This document shows positions 42,785 through 52,264 of a DNA stretch of 64,000 nt, piece after piece. The position numbers were made by a program, and so were the translations under genes. The stretch is taken from assembly GCF_001563475.1 (NCBI RefSeq), contig NZ_LPUT01000027.1, forward strand, positions 359,118 through 423,117. The letters are read 5' to 3'. Below the pieces are notes generated by a model, which did not search any database, was not told where the DNA came from, and saw nothing but the letters and a program-made list of their open reading frames with translations. Each line of letters starts with the position of its first letter. Position 1 is the first letter of the stretch. This DNA is from Sporosarcina sp. HYO08. GTDB taxonomy: Bacteria > Bacillota > Bacilli > Bacillales_A > Planococcaceae.

Positions 42785-43984
42785 TTACTCTTTATCATCC
42801 GCCCCGAACATATAAGTTCGGTGGTGAAACTTCATACTAAACACAAGGCCAATCGCCAGCATATTCCCCATAAGAGAACTTCCGCCATAACTAATAAACG
42901 GCAGTGGAATTCCTGTGATCGGCAACAGTTGGATCGTCATGCCGATATTTTCAATCACATGGAATGTAATCATAGCAATAATGCCGGCACATATATACGT
43001 GCTGAAAGGATCCTTTAACTCAAGTGTGATTTTCGTTAAGTGATAAATTAGGAAAAAGTACATACAAACGACAAGACTTGCCCCGACAAATCCCCAATCT
43101 TCTGCAATGGTTGTAAAGATAAAATCTGTATGGCTTTCTGCTACGTAAACTTCTCGCCCTTTATATCCTTTACCAAAAAACTCTCCCGATCCGATCGCAT
43201 TAAGGGCGGTAATGAGATGAAGTCCTTCGTTGGACGAGTATGCATAAGGGTCTAGCCATGAATAGATTCTCCCAAATTGATAAAGTTGAAAGCCCAGTTT
43301 GTTTTGGAGAAAATCCTGTGCATAAAGTGCCGCCCATAGTAGTGTTACGCCAAGTGTAGCAGCCCCTGCAAAAAGCGGAAGGAGGATGCGCCACGTAATG
43401 CCGGCAACAACGAAGAGTGCTGCGGTAATCGCTAAGAAAACAAGTCCCGTGCCAAGGTCAGGCTGCAACATGATGAAAAATAACGGGATAAATAATACGA
43501 GGAGCATCTTACCAAGTAAATAAAAATCCGTTTTCAACGTTTTTTCAACAAACTTCTCATGATGCTGTGTAATCATACGCGCCATGCCGATAATGAAAAA
43601 TGTCTTCATGAACTCAGCGGGTTGAATACTTCCGATGCCCGGAAGATGGAACCAACTTTTGGCCGAATTTCTTCTTTCGACTAACGCTAGGCTATCAGGA
43701 AGAATATATAAAAGTGCAAGAAGGAAGACGCCGCCTCCGTAAATAATCCAAGCAGCTTTTTTATATTGATCTGGTTCAAGATACATCGTAATCGCAATAA
43801 TAATTGAGCCTACTACGTACCACTGAATTTGAGAAGGTATGAAATTGATAGGAACCCCTGATACCTTATATTGACCGGTCGTCTGCGCGGAAGCGATCGC
43901 AAATAAACTGATCAAGCAAAATAATAGCATGATGAACGCCAACGTCCAGTCGAAACGTTCTTGTAGCTTAATATCCGTTTTCAT
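42785..43984 (-). CDS. rodA: SEDS peptidoglycan polymerase RodA
   Basis: 399 residues with ten membrane helices. SEDS signature features: SWFHLPGIGSIQPAEFMK, MLQPDLGTGLVF, ESHTDFIFTTIAEDWGFVG and GIPLPFISYGGSSLMGNMLAIGLV. SEDS proteins polymerise glycan strands with a class B PBP; the C-terminal motif and its place near ddl-murF favour RodA (elongation) over FtsW or SpoVE. ATG 43984 with AAAGGTGA eight bases upstream is preferred to ATG 44035, which lacks a site. Confidence 0.88.
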   Translation of the reverse strand: MKTDIKLQERFDWTLAFIMLLFCLISLFAIASAQTTGQYKVSGVPINFIPSQIQWYVVGSIIIAITMYLEPDQYKKAAWIIYGGGVFLLALLYILPDSLALVERRNSAKSWFHLPGIGSIQPAEFMKTFFIIGMARMITQHHEKFVEKTLKTDFYLLGKMLLVLFIPLFFIMLQPDLGTGLVFLAITAALFVVAGITWRILLPLFAGAATLGVTLLWAALYAQDFLQNKLGFQLYQFGRIYSWLDPYAYSSNEGLHLITALNAIGSGEFFGKGYKGREVYVAESHTDFIFTTIAEDWGFVGASLVVCMYFFLIYHLTKITLELKDPFSTYICAGIIAMITFHVIENIGMTIQLLPITGIPLPFISYGGSSLMGNMLAIGLVFSMKFHHRTYMFGADDKE

Positions 43985-44407
43985 TTCATTGTTCACCTTT
44001 ACCCTAAAGATTAATAAATTGAATAGGCCATCCATCTAGTATAACGCATCGCAGTCATGTATGCATGCTTTCCTGACGTATTGAGGCGATATGAAGTTGC
44101 CTCTTAAAAGTGGAGCATGCTAGACTTATGGGGAAATTAAGGTCTTGTAATTTTTGTAGGAAAGGAATTGTCTTGCAGCGCAGAAATGGTTTGCAATGTA
44201 GATGAAAGCGATAGAGGAAATTCCGGTAGACATAACATATGCTATTTTTACAAAGATGCATTGAAATTTCTCGTTCTCTCTTTTAATAGTGCGAGCGTCG
44301 TATGGTTAAAAGTATTCGAATAGACGAACTTCGGTTATTTGTTCATGAAGGCATCTCCTTCATGGTAAAATGAACTATCAAAAATTAATGGACTGTGAGG
44401 GGAAATT
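43985..44407. other. Non-coding divergent region rodA/ddl
   Basis: About 420 bases, no gene seen. An 8-bp inverted repeat CATGAAGG-CATCT-CCTTCATG at 44344-44364 lies directly before a TAAAAT (44366-44371) that could be the ddl -10, so it might be an operator. No clear -35. Confidence 0.4.
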
Positions 44408-45475
44408 ATGAAGAAATTAGGATTAGTGTACGGAGGAAAATCCGCGGAGCATGAAGTTTCTTTGGCAACTGCCAAGGCCGTGATCCAAGCGGTTGACTTT
44501 AAGAAATACGAAATCATTCCGGTGTATATTACGTATGAAGGCGAATGGAGACGAGGCGCGGCACTTGAAGGTCCCGTGTCGTCGATAGAAGAACTCCGTA
44601 TGGAAAAGAATGGCGTGGCAAAGCCGGACAGCATTCATGACTTTTTAAACGGCGGTACGAGTGCACCAGACGTCATTTTTCCACTTCTTCATGGAACGAA
44701 CGGAGAAGATGGTACAGTTCAAGGATTTTTTGAAGTGATGAACATTCCGTACGTTGGAAATGGTGTACTGGCATCATCTGCTGGAATGGATAAAGTGGTT
44801 ATGAAACAACTATTTGCACAAGCTAGACTTAAGCAAGTGCCTTACGTCCACTTTCTTCGAAGCGGTTGGAAGAATGACAAAGAACAATTGATTAGCCAAA
44901 TGGAACAGGAACTAGGCTGGCCAATGTTCGTCAAGCCTGCAAATCTAGGCTCAAGCGTTGGAATTAGTAAAGTAACAAATCGTGAAGAATTAGAAAATGC
45001 AGTTCAATTCGCTTTGAAATTTGATCGTAAAATTATTGTGGAGCAGGGCGTTACAGCACGTGAAATAGAAGTGAGCGTCAAAGGAAACGACGAACCAGAA
45101 GTATCCGTTCCGGGGGAAATTAAACCTGTTGCTGCTTTTTATGATTACGAAGCAAAGTACAAAGATGGCAACACGGAGCTAGTGATTCCCGCTGTCGTTT
45201 CTCCGCAAGTCGCAGAAGCTTTAGAAGGTATGGCGAAGCAGGCATTTAAAGTGTTGGACTGTGCGGGACTCATTCGGGCAGACTTTTTTGTCACTGCGGA
45301 TGATGAAGTACTTATCAATGAGGTGAATACAATGCCAGGCTTTACGCCGACAAGTATGTTCCCGTTACTTTGGCAAAAATCGGGCGTTGCGTACCCACAA
45401 TTAATCGATGAATTAATTGAACTTGCGCTTGAACGACATGCCGAGAAGCAGCAACTACAATATACAAGAAACTGA
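44408..45475 (+). CDS. ddl: D-alanine--D-alanine ligase
   Basis: 355-residue ATP-grasp enzyme that joins two D-alanines for the peptidoglycan stem. N-terminal [15 protein letters not shown]-binding [17 protein letters not shown], and the C-terminal metal site [17 protein letters not shown]. The next gene murF uses its product; only 12 bases separate them. GAGGGGAAA precedes the ATG. Alr, which supplies D-Ala, is also in this window. Confidence 0.95.
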   Translation: MKKLGLVYGGKSAEHEVSLATAKAVIQAVDFKKYEIIPVYITYEGEWRRGAALEGPVSSIEELRMEKNGVAKPDSIHDFLNGGTSAPDVIFPLLHGTNGEDGTVQGFFEVMNIPYVGNGVLASSAGMDKVVMKQLFAQARLKQVPYVHFLRSGWKNDKEQLISQMEQELGWPMFVKPANLGSSVGISKVTNREELENAVQFALKFDRKIIVEQGVTAREIEVSVKGNDEPEVSVPGEIKPVAAFYDYEAKYKDGNTELVIPAVVSPQVAEALEGMAKQAFKVLDCAGLIRADFFVTADDEVLINEVNTMPGFTPTSMFPLLWQKSGVAYPQLIDELIELALERHAEKQQLQYTRN

Positions 45476-45487
45476 GTGTGATCTGAA

Positions 45488-46870
45488 TTGAAAAGGACTT
45501 TAACAGAAATTGCCGGCTGGTTGACAACAGACGGACAGTGCCTGGATGGCGTCAGTGTTTCCGGTGTATCCATCGATTCCAGAACAGTAAAAAAGGGAGA
45601 CTTATTCGTCCCGTTTCGCGGGGAACATGTGAACGGTCACCAATATGTGGAAAAGGCGATTGAACAAGGCGCTGCAGCTGCGCTTTGGCTAAAAGATGAA
45701 CCGAATCCGCCGGCAAATGTGCCGCTTGTCTTTGTGGACGATTCCGAAAGGGCACTTCAGGAGATGGCGCGCACCTATCGCGACCAGTTAACATGTACAG
45801 TCATTGGAATTACGGGTTCAAATGGGAAAACATCGACAAAGGATTTAGTTGCCAGTACACTTAGCCCTTCATTTAACGTTCGCAAAACAGAAGGGAATTT
45901 TAATAATGAGCTTGGACTCCCTTTAACCTTGTTATCCTTAGAGGAAGATACTGAAGTCGCTGTTCTTGAAATGGGGATGAGCGGATTTGGCGAAATTTCA
46001 TTTTTGTCTAAGTTAGCCAGACCGCATTATGTCGTTATTACAAATATTGGCGAAGCGCATATGCAAGATTTAGGCTCGCGTGAAGGAATCGCAAAAGCAA
46101 AATTCGAGATTATTGATGGCTTACAAGAAGGCGGTAAGCTGTTCTACGACGGAGATGAAACACTTTTGCAGCAGCTAGTCGCGCAATCTGACGTCGAGGC
46201 AATTTCATTTGGATATGCGAAAACGTCCGATTGTTCTCTCGTGAACATTGAATCCGGCGATGAAGGAAGCCGTTTTTCTGTTGCAGGTATCGTGGAAGGA
46301 GAATTCACCATTCCGATCTACGGTGCACATCAAGTGAAAAATGCGCTATCGGCTATCTTGATCGCAAAGGAACTTTCACAATCTTTATCTAGTATTCAAA
46401 CTGCATTAAAAAGTGCCGTGTTAACAAACATGCGGATGCAGCCGATCTTCGCTGCGAATGGAATGCTTTTCATCCACGATGCTTATAACGCAGCGCCGAC
46501 ATCTATGCGTGCGGCATTGGAATTCATACGAGATACGCAGTTACGGGATAAAAAATGGATTGTTTTAGGGGATATGCTGGAGCTAGGTGATGATGAACAG
46601 CATTATCATGAAGTGCTTGCCGAACCGATTGACAATTTACAATTAGAAGGCATTCTTCTTTATGGTCCACGTATGAAATGGCTCTATGATGCATTACGAA
46701 AGCGTGAAATAAAAGCAGAGCTTGTCTGGTCTGAAAAAGAGTATGAGCCATTGATCGAGGCGCTCCAACAAAAATCGACAGCCGACACGATCGTCTTACT
46801 AAAAGGCTCACGCGGCATGGCGCTAGAACATGTGCTGGAAGGATTTCAAAGCAAAGGCGCAGGCCGATGA
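45488..46870 (+). CDS. murF: UDP-MurNAc-tripeptide--D-Ala-D-Ala ligase
   Basis: 460-residue Mur ligase that adds D-Ala-D-Ala to UDP-MurNAc-tripeptide. ATP P-loop GITGSNGKTSTK, conserved TEGNFNNELGLPLTLL, and INDAYNA-like IHDAYNAAPTSMRAAL. TTG start, 12 bases after ddl, as in B. subtilis ddl-murF. Cytoplasmic. Confidence 0.95.
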   Translation: MKRTLTEIAGWLTTDGQCLDGVSVSGVSIDSRTVKKGDLFVPFRGEHVNGHQYVEKAIEQGAAAALWLKDEPNPPANVPLVFVDDSERALQEMARTYRDQLTCTVIGITGSNGKTSTKDLVASTLSPSFNVRKTEGNFNNELGLPLTLLSLEEDTEVAVLEMGMSGFGEISFLSKLARPHYVVITNIGEAHMQDLGSREGIAKAKFEIIDGLQEGGKLFYDGDETLLQQLVAQSDVEAISFGYAKTSDCSLVNIESGDEGSRFSVAGIVEGEFTIPIYGAHQVKNALSAILIAKELSQSLSSIQTALKSAVLTNMRMQPIFAANGMLFIHDAYNAAPTSMRAALEFIRDTQLRDKKWIVLGDMLELGDDEQHYHEVLAEPIDNLQLEGILLYGPRMKWLYDALRKREIKAELVWSEKEYEPLIEALQQKSTADTIVLLKGSRGMALEHVLEGFQSKGAGR

Positions 46871-46905
46871 AAGCGGAGCTTGCCTTTAAAAAACTTAAAA
46901 AAGAG

Positions 46906-46935
46906 AAGTCGACCGCGTCATCGTGGTCGACTTTT
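46906..46935 (+). terminator. Terminator after murF
   Basis: AAGTCGACC pairs perfectly with GGTCGACTT, followed by a short T tract. Confidence 0.8.
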
Positions 46936-47087
46936 GCAGTTTGGTTTATATTTTAAAAAAGCTGATTATTTCCGAGGAAGAGAAGCATCATACTTGTTAT
47001 AGCGGAGATTATGACAATTGGTTTAAGGGAGTTTTCTTGTTTTTAACAGATGAGAAAAAAACTTTATAAATTTTTAAGGCGGATTGA

Positions 47088-47116
47088 TTGCGATCACGGT
47101 AAACTCGTGGTAGAAT
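47088..47116 (+). promoter_or_regulatory. Sigma-A promoter of a short transcript upstream of cshA
   Basis: TTGCGA (47088-47093), 17-base spacer, TAGAAT (47111-47116). Confidence 0.6.
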
Positions 47117-47121
47117 GTAGC

Positions 47122-47174
47122 GAGCATTGGATACATTTACAGGAACTCTTCCCTTGGTGAAGAGTACTTTTTTT
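47122..47174 (+). ncRNA. Candidate small RNA or attenuated cshA leader
   Basis: From the promoter above, a transcript of about 53 bases would run into a terminator hairpin (ACTCTTC with GAAGAGT, seven-base loop) followed by eight T at 47145-47174. No start codon with a ribosome site lies within. It is either a small RNA or a leader whose termination is regulated ahead of cshA, about 320 bases downstream. Confidence 0.45.
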
Positions 47175-47189
47175 TAATTAATGAATTAA

Positions 47190-47211
47190 TCGGTTTGGAT
47201 TGATCCAAACC
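47190..47211. repeat. Perfect hairpin upstream of cshA
   Basis: CGGTTTGGA-TTGA-TCCAAACCG, nine base pairs and a four-base loop, 16 bases after the putative terminator. No T tract follows. Confidence 0.6.
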
Positions 47212-47490
47212 GCTCGGCAAAAGACCGGGCTTTCCTTTTCAACCATAACCTCTGATCGGAAGTGAATAGACACTTCCACCCCTAACCAGAGTGCTTGTAA
47301 AATATCGGAAACGTTCCCTTTAAAGAAATTATTCAAAAGTTGCAGTAGCGAGATAGTCGTCATAGTTGCGCATGACGATTACTATCCAGTTCTTTTGAAT
47401 AATCCTTTAAGTTATAAGCCTGATTTGCCGCGCTTTCATTTGCGAATGTAACCAATTGTCAAATGAAGAAGATAAAGGAGATTGAGAAAT

Positions 47491-48984
47491 TTGACAAATT
47501 TTTCAGATTTGAATATTAGTGAGTTGACCCAAAATGCTTTAAAGCGAATGGGCTTTGAAGAAGCGACACCGATCCAAGAAGGAACCATTACATTTGGAAT
47601 GGAAGGCCGCGACATTATTGGGCAGGCTCAAACTGGAACAGGGAAAACTGCAGCATTTGGAATTCCGATCATCGAGAAAATTGATACGAGCAATCCTGCA
47701 GTTCAAGCGCTAGTTATTGCTCCAACACGCGAACTAGCGATCCAAGTTTCCGAAGAAATTTATAAGATTGGCTACGGCAAACGTGCACGTATCCTTTCCG
47801 TCTACGGTGGACAAGAAATTGGACGGCAAATTCGGGCATTGCGCAACAATCCACAAATCGTTGTCGGAACACCGGGACGTATCCTTGACCATATTAACCG
47901 TCGTACATTGAAGCTTGACGGCGTTCAAACGCTTGTCCTTGACGAAGCAGATGAAATGCTGAACATGGGCTTCATCGAAGATATTAACACTATTTTGGAA
48001 AGTGTGCCGGCTGAGCGCCAAACACTTTTATTCTCTGCGACGATGCCGGGACCAATTCGTAAAATTGCAGAAACATTCATGCAGAACCCTGAAGTTGTTA
48101 AGATCAAGTCTAAAGAAATGACAGTTGAAAATATTGATCAATATTTCGTTAAAGCACATGAACGTGAGAAATTTGATATCTTATCTCGTCTGTTGAATGT
48201 ACACCAACCAGAACTAGCAATCGTTTTCGGCCGTACAAAGCGTCGTGTGGATGAACTTTCGCATGCATTAAGCATTCGTGGCTATTTAGCGGAAGGGATT
48301 CACGGTGATTTAACGCAAGCGAAGCGGATGTCCGTTTTAAGACAGTTTAAAGAAAATAAAATCGATGTGCTTGTGGCAACGGATGTTGCTGCTCGTGGGC
48401 TCGATATTTCTGGTGTCACGCATGTTTACAACTTCGATATTCCGCAAGATCCGGAAAGTTATGTTCACCGAATTGGTCGGACGGGCCGTGCTGGAAAAAG
48501 CGGGATCGCTGTAACATTTGTAACACCACGCGAAATGGGTTATTTGCGAATTGTTGAAGAGACGACGAAAAAACGCATGTCACCACTTCGTCCGCCAAGC
48601 TCAGATGAGGCATTGGTGGGACAACAGAAATTGGCAGTTGAACAGTTGATGGAAATCGTTGAAACGAACGAACTAAGCGATTATTCAAGACTGGCAGCTG
48701 AATTGCTTGAGAAGTTTGATGCAAATGATCTCGTTGCAGCAGCTATTAAATCATTGACGCGCGAGCCGGACGATACACCTGTATCCATTACGGAGGAGCG
48801 TCCATTGCCGATGAGACGCAGTCAATCAGGAAATCGCGATCGTGGGGGCTATAAAGGAAACCGCAGCGGCGGTCGCTCTTTCGGCGGCGGCGGACGCGGT
48901 TACGGAAGCGGCGGATCACGCCGAGGCCGTGATGGCGGAAAAAGAGAAGGCGGCCGTTCACGCTCCAATAATTCAAACCGCTAA
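47491..48984 (+). CDS. cshA: DEAD-box RNA helicase CshA
   Basis: 497 residues. Helicase motifs: Q motif region, [23 protein letters not shown], and [13 protein letters not shown]. The C-terminal tail (last 55 residues) is rich in G, R and S, and helps RNA binding. CshA works in mRNA decay and ribosome assembly, mainly in the cold. TTG 47491 lies ten bases after AAAGGAGA; TTG 47482 would be only one or two bases from it. Its place between murF and ydbS-T matches B. subtilis. Confidence 0.93.
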   Translation: MTNFSDLNISELTQNALKRMGFEEATPIQEGTITFGMEGRDIIGQAQTGTGKTAAFGIPIIEKIDTSNPAVQALVIAPTRELAIQVSEEIYKIGYGKRARILSVYGGQEIGRQIRALRNNPQIVVGTPGRILDHINRRTLKLDGVQTLVLDEADEMLNMGFIEDINTILESVPAERQTLLFSATMPGPIRKIAETFMQNPEVVKIKSKEMTVENIDQYFVKAHEREKFDILSRLLNVHQPELAIVFGRTKRRVDELSHALSIRGYLAEGIHGDLTQAKRMSVLRQFKENKIDVLVATDVAARGLDISGVTHVYNFDIPQDPESYVHRIGRTGRAGKSGIAVTFVTPREMGYLRIVEETTKKRMSPLRPPSSDEALVGQQKLAVEQLMEIVETNELSDYSRLAAELLEKFDANDLVAAAIKSLTREPDDTPVSITEERPLPMRRSQSGNRDRGGYKGNRSGGRSFGGGGRGYGSGGSRRGRDGGKREGGRSRSNNSNR

Positions 48985-48999
48985 TTTGGCATGAATCAC

Positions 49000-49031
49000 C
49001 GGGAAACGTATCATACGTTTCCCGTTTTTTT
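49000..49031 (+). terminator. Terminator after cshA
   Basis: CGGGAAACGTA pairs perfectly with TACGTTTCCCG, followed by seven T. Confidence 0.95.
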
Positions 49032-49105
49032 ATATTGAAATGAAGTGAAACATTTCCCTTCTGTGATCCGTATATGCTAAGGAAGAGTGAAAGGGGTGGT
49101 TAGGA

Positions 49106-49585
49106 ATGAGAGCGCAACCGATTAATCGGATATCAAAAAAAGGGCTAACCGTTTGGAGATTGTACGGAGCCATTCAAACAGTGATTGTTTTATTACTCGC
49201 GGTTGGTGCCGGTGTCGTTACATACATATTTGAGGGACCTTGGTGGATTTATGGGATCGCCGCGGTGATCGTCATACTGTATGCCTATTTCTTTATCGTT
49301 TTATTCCCAAAAGTTCGCTGGATGCGTTGGCGGTATGAAGTGCGTGAATCAGAAATTGAATTGCAGCACGGGATTTTTATCGTTAAACGAACGTTGATTC
49401 CAATGGTGCGCGTTCAGCACGTTGACACATCGCAAGGCCCGATTTTAAGAAAATATCATTTAGCTGAAATTTCCATTTCAACTGCGGCAACGAACCATAC
49501 GATTCCAGCGCTTATGACAGCAGAAGCAGACGAACTGCGTAATCGAATTTCGATTTTAGCGAGGGTGGCGGAAGATGATGTCTAA
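49106..49585 (+). CDS. ydbS: Membrane-bound bacterial PH-domain protein (YdbS-like)
   Basis: 159 residues: two membrane helices (about 20-65) followed by a bacterial PH domain (bPH2, DUF304) with EIELQHGIFIVKRTLIPMVRVQHVDTSQGPILRKYHLAEI. Function unknown; in B. subtilis YdbS and YdbT occur together and give resistance to certain antimicrobial peptides. It overlaps the next gene by 11 bases. AAAGGGGTGG precedes the ATG. Confidence 0.8.
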   Translation: MRAQPINRISKKGLTVWRLYGAIQTVIVLLLAVGAGVVTYIFEGPWWIYGIAAVIVILYAYFFIVLFPKVRWMRWRYEVRESEIELQHGIFIVKRTLIPMVRVQHVDTSQGPILRKYHLAEISISTAATNHTIPALMTAEADELRNRISILARVAEDDV

Positions 49586-51092
49586 TACACGTTATAAACT
49601 TCATTGGATTACTGCACTAATCGAATCGTTGAAAACAGTGAAAGAAGCTATCCTGCCGCTTGTCGTTTTGATTTTTGCAAATGGATTAAACAAAAATCCA
49701 GGGACAGGGCTATGGTATGTAGATTATTTGTCATTTCTCATTTTTACTGTCTTAATCATTTCGTTGCTCGTTACAGGAATTATTAAATGGAAGCGGTTTG
49801 AATATTGGTTTGAAGATGATGAACTTCGCATTGAATCTGGCCTTTTTGTGAAAAAGAAACGTTACATTCCGTTTGAACGGATTCAAAGCTTAGATTACAC
49901 GGAGGGCATTTTACACCGTCCACTAAAGTTAGTAAAAGTGAAAGTAGAGACTGCTGGAGGAGCGTCTGGAAAAGCTGAAGCTGAACTGACAGCGATTACA
50001 AGGGATGCCGCCAGACAGGTTGAAGAAGCCTTGGCGGAAGCGAAAAGAAGAAAAAAAGGCATGGGGACCGAAGAGGGATTCATTGAAGAAACGATCGAAG
50101 AGGGTCCGAAAACAAGTGCTATTTTTAAGATGTCAACGAAAGAACTGTTGATCCTTGCGACGATGTCTGGACGAATTGGATTTATTTTTTCGGGAGTGGC
50201 GATCTTTCTTTCCCAATTTGCGGAACTCATCCCCTTTGAATGGATGTACAATGAATTCTTCGCCATTATTAAATTCGGTCTGCTTATTATTTCAATCATT
50301 GTGTTGATCGGTTTGTTCATCGTTTGGCTAGTGTCCGTCGGTATCGCATTTTTATCCTATTATCAATTTACGGTATTGCTGGATGAAACGGATATTGTGA
50401 TTACCCGGGGGCTGCTCGAGAAAAAGCGAGTGACGGTCCCATTAAATCGTGTACAAAGTGTAAGGGTTATTCAAAATCCTGTTAAACAGCTTTTTGGCTA
50501 TGCGACTGTTGTGATTGATAGTGCGGGCGGCTCCGGCGCGGAAATGGCGAAAATTAATTTATTTCCGCTTGTGAAAAAAGATAAAGTTCAACAGCTGTTG
50601 ACGCGTATTTTCCCGGATTTAAACGTCAGTGAACCTACGAAGAAGTTGCCAAGACGCAGCAGACATTTTTACTATCGAATCGATTTTCTTTGGATGGTGC
50701 CAATTATTGGTTTGTTAACATATTTCTTTTTTCCATACGGGATGTATTCTGTTTTGATCGTACCAGTCATTGTACTTTTCGGATTGTGGCAACATCGATC
50801 AGCGGCATTTCAAGTATCAGGCAATCAGTTGACGCTTCGCTTTCGAAACTTCAGCTTACAAACGGCATACTTGTTGAAAAAACGAATTCAGTCGATGGAA
50901 ATGAAACAAAACTATTTTCATAAGCGCAAAAAAGTCGCTACGATCGGTGCGACGGTTAAATCGGGCGCCGCTTTTTACAATCCCCAAGTCCATCATATGG
51001 ATCAAAAAGATGCAGAAGCGATATTAGTTTGGTATGAGCCAAACGTGAAAAATGAACAGGCGCAATTCATCCAAGAGACGAGTGAAGCTTAA
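49575..51092 (+). CDS. ydbT: Membrane protein with tandem bacterial PH domains (YdbT-like)
   Basis: 505 residues with about six membrane segments and three bPH2 repeats. The first is at about 70-160 (SGLFVKKKRYIPFERIQSLDYTEGILHRPLKLVKVKVETAGG), the second near 265-345, and a third near 400-480. Partner of YdbS. The ATG at 49575 lies within the end of ydbS; ATG 49578 is equally possible. Function unknown. Confidence 0.8.
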   Translation: MMSNTRYKLHWITALIESLKTVKEAILPLVVLIFANGLNKNPGTGLWYVDYLSFLIFTVLIISLLVTGIIKWKRFEYWFEDDELRIESGLFVKKKRYIPFERIQSLDYTEGILHRPLKLVKVKVETAGGASGKAEAELTAITRDAARQVEEALAEAKRRKKGMGTEEGFIEETIEEGPKTSAIFKMSTKELLILATMSGRIGFIFSGVAIFLSQFAELIPFEWMYNEFFAIIKFGLLIISIIVLIGLFIVWLVSVGIAFLSYYQFTVLLDETDIVITRGLLEKKRVTVPLNRVQSVRVIQNPVKQLFGYATVVIDSAGGSGAEMAKINLFPLVKKDKVQQLLTRIFPDLNVSEPTKKLPRRSRHFYYRIDFLWMVPIIGLLTYFFFPYGMYSVLIVPVIVLFGLWQHRSAAFQVSGNQLTLRFRNFSLQTAYLLKKRIQSMEMKQNYFHKRKKVATIGATVKSGAAFYNPQVHHMDQKDAEAILVWYEPNVKNEQAQFIQETSEA

Positions 51093-51109
51093 ATTAAGTA
51101 AAATAAAAA

Positions 51110-51142
51110 GGATAGCAGAGCGAGTTTCTGCTATCCTATCTT
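51110..51142. terminator. Terminator between ydbT and the rhomboid gene
   Basis: GGATAGCAGA pairs with TCTGCTATCC, with A-rich sequence before and a T tract after; it covers the rhomboid stop codon and serves both convergent genes. Confidence 0.85.
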
Positions 51143-51747
51143 TTTCGCTGTCTCCAGCTGACGATATGTTTGGGGTGGAAATAACTAAGACCGATGATGA
51201 AGCCGACAATCAGACCTGCAATGTGGGCGGTGACGTTTATATTCGATTGAAGAAATGTCATGACAACACTCAAAACGACGATCGGTAATATAATTTGGCG
51301 CAGCTGCGGAATATTACCTTTCGTATAATAGATCAGTGCTAAGAAAGCGCCGAAAACACCGAAAATAGCACCGCTTGCCCCAACGTAAGCGTACGTAGCA
51401 TCTTTTAAGAAAAACGAAGCAACGTTACCGAAAACACCTGCTAGTAAATAGATGGTAATGAAGCGGGCTTTACCCGCAATTTTTTCAAGTTCAGGACCGA
51501 ATATAAATAAAGAAAACATATTAAACAGTAAATGCATAAACCCTGCATGCAAAAACATCGGTGTAACGAGTCTCCACCATTCGCCCGCTGAAATGAAAGA
51601 ATTAATCCCCATACCTGCCGTGAAAAGTTGATGCCCGAAAAATGGCAATGATGTTGCAATGAAAATGAGTAAATTCAGCGCAAGCAATAAGGTAACGATG
51701 GGGTAATGGCGGATATATTGGGAAAAGCTTTCTGTACGTATAAACAT
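51136..51747 (-). CDS. Rhomboid intramembrane serine protease
   Basis: 203 residues with six helices. Catalytic serine in GASGAIFGVFGAF and catalytic histidine in HIAGLIVGFIIG, plus the HAGFMHLLFNMFSLFIFG helix 2 motif. It cleaves membrane proteins within the bilayer; substrate unknown. Corresponds in position to B. subtilis YdcA. Divergent from acpS. Confidence 0.88.
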   Translation of the reverse strand: MFIRTESFSQYIRHYPIVTLLLALNLLIFIATSLPFFGHQLFTAGMGINSFISAGEWWRLVTPMFLHAGFMHLLFNMFSLFIFGPELEKIAGKARFITIYLLAGVFGNVASFFLKDATYAYVGASGAIFGVFGAFLALIYYTKGNIPQLRQIILPIVVLSVVMTFLQSNINVTAHIAGLIVGFIIGLSYFHPKHIVSWRQRKR

Positions 51748-51824
51748 TATTTCACCTCAATCTATGCATTTTATTATACATATTTTGGTGTCGAATCGCC
51801 AGTTAGGAAGAAGGAGGAATCGCT

Positions 51825-52178
51825 TTGATCGCGGGTATTGGACTAGATGTAATTGAACTTGACCGCATTGAGAGCTTGGATAGCAGATCACCCAAGTTAA
51901 GATTGCGTATATTAACAGAAAAGGAACTTGCATTATATGAACAATTTCAACGTCGCCGCCAAATTGAATTTTTAGCAGGGCGCTTTGCTGCAAAAGAAGC
52001 TTTTGCGAAAGCTATGGGAACTGGGATCGGGAAAGACTGTAGATTTGAGGATATTGAAATCTTGCCGGAGGCTTCTGGAAAGCCGACTCTTTTTTTTGAA
52101 GGAAAAAAAGTTGGTGGATTTCTTTCCATTACCCATACAACTACGCTTGCCGCGGCACAAGTCATCCTGCTCACTTAA
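51825..52178 (+). CDS. acpS: Holo-[acyl-carrier-protein] synthase
   Basis: 117-residue phosphopantetheinyl transferase that charges apo-ACP from CoA for fatty-acid synthesis. The Mg2+ ligands are visible in GIGLDVIELDRI (Asp8) and RFAAKEAFAKAMGTGIG (Glu about 57). TTG start after AGAAGGAGGA. Length is typical. Confidence 0.93.
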   Translation: MIAGIGLDVIELDRIESLDSRSPKLRLRILTEKELALYEQFQRRRQIEFLAGRFAAKEAFAKAMGTGIGKDCRFEDIEILPEASGKPTLFFEGKKVGGFLSITHTTTLAAAQVILLT

Positions 52179-52264
52179 AAAATCAAGAACATGGACTTGC
52201 GCATAAATGTCCGTCCACGCTCATAAGATGACCTACCTGATTGAAATGAGAAAGGATGAACTGA

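Larger units (their letters stand above)
46871..47490. other. Long non-coding region upstream of cshA
   Basis: Contains the murF terminator (46906-46935), an independent promoter (47088-47116) followed by a terminator (47145-47174), a perfect 9-bp hairpin (47190-47211) and another (GGAAGTG-CACTTCC, about 47261-47280). A 61-codon frame on the minus strand (47178-47363) lacks a ribosome site and seems a chance reading. Confidence 0.55.

Noticed and set aside
47178..47363. A 61-codon open frame on the minus strand upstream of cshA.
   Set aside because: No ribosome site, no recognisable features, and its 3' end coincides with a hairpin; more likely non-coding.
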